Shown one piece after another: positions 62,867 through 64,000 of a stretch of 64,000 nt of DNA (within the stretch, counting starts at the first letter, position 1; the number at the start of each line of letters is the position of its first letter). The position numbers and the translations under genes were made by a program. This DNA comes from Chitinophagaceae bacterium (lineage in GTDB: Bacteria; Bacteroidota; Bacteroidia; Chitinophagales; Chitinophagaceae): assembly GCA_019745155.1 (NCBI GenBank), contig JAIETM010000017.1:1-64000 (forward strand). The letters are read 5' to 3'. The notes below the pieces were generated by a model. That model saw nothing but the letters and a program-made list of their open reading frames with translations, was not told the origin of the DNA and made no database searches.

Positions 62867-64000
62867 TCAGGTATAAAGCACCTGCTTCCACCCCTCTTCA
62901 CTTGCCGGAATAACTATTCTATTTAAAATAGTCTCATCTGAAGTATCATTAATCATGATTCCTGGCAATTCATTCAATACTGTACTGAATTTGATAGGAT
63001 GAGCTGTTGCTAGTACAATCGATTTAGCTTCCTGTTTTGCTAGCTGGTAATCTTTGGCAGCTGCAATACCAACAGCCGTATGTGGATCTACCAAATATTG
63101 ATGCTCGTCGTTTATTTGTATAATGGTTTCACGGGTAAGCTCATCCGAGTAACTTTTAGCACTGAGTATTTGTGCTAAAGGAATATCCTTTCTGGATAGT
63201 AGTGAAAGAATCCTAATAAAATTACTCGGGTCACTTACATCCATCGCATTAGAAATGGTGGGTATTGTTTGATTTGCCTGATAGACCCCATCTTCTAAAT
63301 ATCGTGGTACGGTATCATTACTATTACATGCAGCAATAAAATGCTCAACAGGTAATCCTCTTTGGTGCGCAAGAATTCCTGCTGCAATATTGCCAAAATT
63401 ACCACTAGGTACACTGATAACAGGTGCATCTTGATACTGCCACTGCTGCATCGCTAAAAAATAATAGAGCTGCTGCGGTAACCAACGAGCAATATTGATG
63501 GAATTGGCAGAAGTCATCACCTTCTGCTGCTGCAATTGTTGATCAGCAAAAGCAGCTTTCACCATTTGCTGACAATCATCGAAACTACCTTCTACCGCAT
63601 AAGCACGCACATTTGAAGCAGTGGTTAATAATTGATGCTCCTGAAAAGGACTAACCTTTCCTTTAGGATAAAATATAACCACTTCAACACCAGGTACACC
63701 TGAAAATCCATGTGCTACTGCACCTCCTGTATCACCTGAAGTAGCGACAAGCACAGTAATTGGCTTATCACTGTTGCGACGAAAATAACTGAGACAACGA
63801 CTCATGAATCTTGCACCAACATCCTTGAATGCCAAGGTCGGCCCATGAAATAACTCTACAATAAAAAGTTTGTCACTTAACTGTTTCAATGGAATAGGAA
63901 AATCAATCGTCGTTTGTACAATCTCCCGCAATATCTGTTCAGGTATCTCTTCACCCACAAATGGCTCCATCACATCGTATGCCAGCTCATGAGCATTTTT
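62867..64000 (-). CDS. thrC: Threonine synthase (5' end outside window)
   Basis: At least 377 codons; the frame is open to the right edge (KNAHELAYDV precedes VMEPF), so about 50-60 N-terminal residues are missing. PLP enzyme that makes threonine from O-phosphohomoserine. The PLP lysine is in GPTLAFKDVGARFMSRCL; the phosphate loop is VLVATSGDTGGAVAHGF; VPSGNFGNIAAG and DPHTAVGIAA follow. The order of motifs is that of the bacterial/fungal class. Confidence 0.96.
   Translation of the reverse strand, partial: KNAHELAYDVMEPFVGEEIPEQILREIVQTTIDFPIPLKQLSDKLFIVELFHGPTLAFKDVGARFMSRCLSYFRRNSDKPITVLVATSGDTGGAVAHGFSGVPGVEVVIFYPKGKVSPFQEHQLLTTASNVRAYAVEGSFDDCQQMVKAAFADQQLQQQKVMTSANSINIARWLPQQLYYFLAMQQWQYQDAPVISVPSGNFGNIAAGILAHQRGLPVEHFIAACNSNDTVPRYLEDGVYQANQTIPTISNAMDVSDPSNFIRILSLLSRKDIPLAQILSAKSYSDELTRETIIQINDEHQYLVDPHTAVGIAAAKDYQLAKQEAKSIVLATAHPIKFSTVLNELPGIMINDTSDETILNRIVIPASEEGWKQVLYT

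Overview
This 64 kb window reads as chromosomal DNA of a Bacteroidota bacterium, most likely family Chitinophagaceae (a family-level inference; the genus is not determined). The evidence is: a SusC/SusD pair, many lipoproteins of the Cys-Lys/Glu-Lys type, DUF4397, DUF3667, DUF4369/TlpA and GH3-like proteins, kynurenine-pathway genes, and repeated use of the Bacteroidota -7 promoter box TAnnTTTG close upstream of start codons.

Layout. 0-1.2 kb: a STAS-like gene coupled to a membrane-anchored J-domain gene. 1.2-7.8 kb: a SusC-SusD-DUF4397 outer-membrane uptake operon with a DeoR-type regulator upstream. 7.9-16.8 kb: housekeeping genes (dnaG, a YdeI-like gene, an M48 protease, plsY, prmA, pnp, rpsO, rnz). 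16.8-24.1 kb: a secreted esterase, a LolA-like carrier, ftsK, and a glutaryl-CoA dehydrogenase-aroK-DUF423 operon. 24.1-32.8 kb: an S9 peptidase, kynU, a four-helix-bundle protein, an SGNH hydrolase, pyrF with a folded leader, a GH13 lipoprotein and kynA. 32.8-36.1 kb: an AT-rich accessory stretch split by REP-like hairpin clusters, holding gene remnants, two tandem paralogous secreted proteins and a TlpA-like protein. 36.2-44.9 kb: an M16 protease, crcB, ppa, a half-size TauE-like protein, an ECF sigma pair and small proteins. 45.0-46.1 kb: tmRNA (ssrA) with a duplicated 3' end around a lone GIY-YIG gene. 46.2-49.1 kb: a response regulator-kinase-response regulator operon. 49.4-54.5 kb: rseP, dxr, a GH3-like gene, rplU, rpmA and a Lys/Ala repeat protein. 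54.6-64 kb: a PolX-like protein, a very large NtrY-like kinase, mazG, a DUF3667 gene, a YD-repeat-like secreted protein and threonine synthase, which runs off the right edge.

How genes work together. kynA (tryptophan to N-formylkynurenine) and kynU (kynurenine cleavage) lie 4 kb apart, and a glutaryl-CoA dehydrogenase lies nearby; the intermediate steps are not in the window. SusC, SusD and the DUF4397 lipoprotein form one import unit. dxr-rseP, rplU-rpmA, ppa-TauE, sigma-anti-sigma and DUF3667-mazG-kinase are each tightly packed or overlapping and probably co-transcribed.

Most unusual features. (1) A 541-bp unit at ssrA carries a second copy of the tmRNA 3' end and terminator plus a GIY-YIG nuclease gene, resembling a minimal mobile element that uses the tmRNA 3' end. 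(2) REP-like palindrome clusters border each accessory module between kynA and the M16 gene. (3) A folded leader precedes pyrF. (4) The PolX-like protein has a degraded polymerase active site but an intact PHP nuclease domain.
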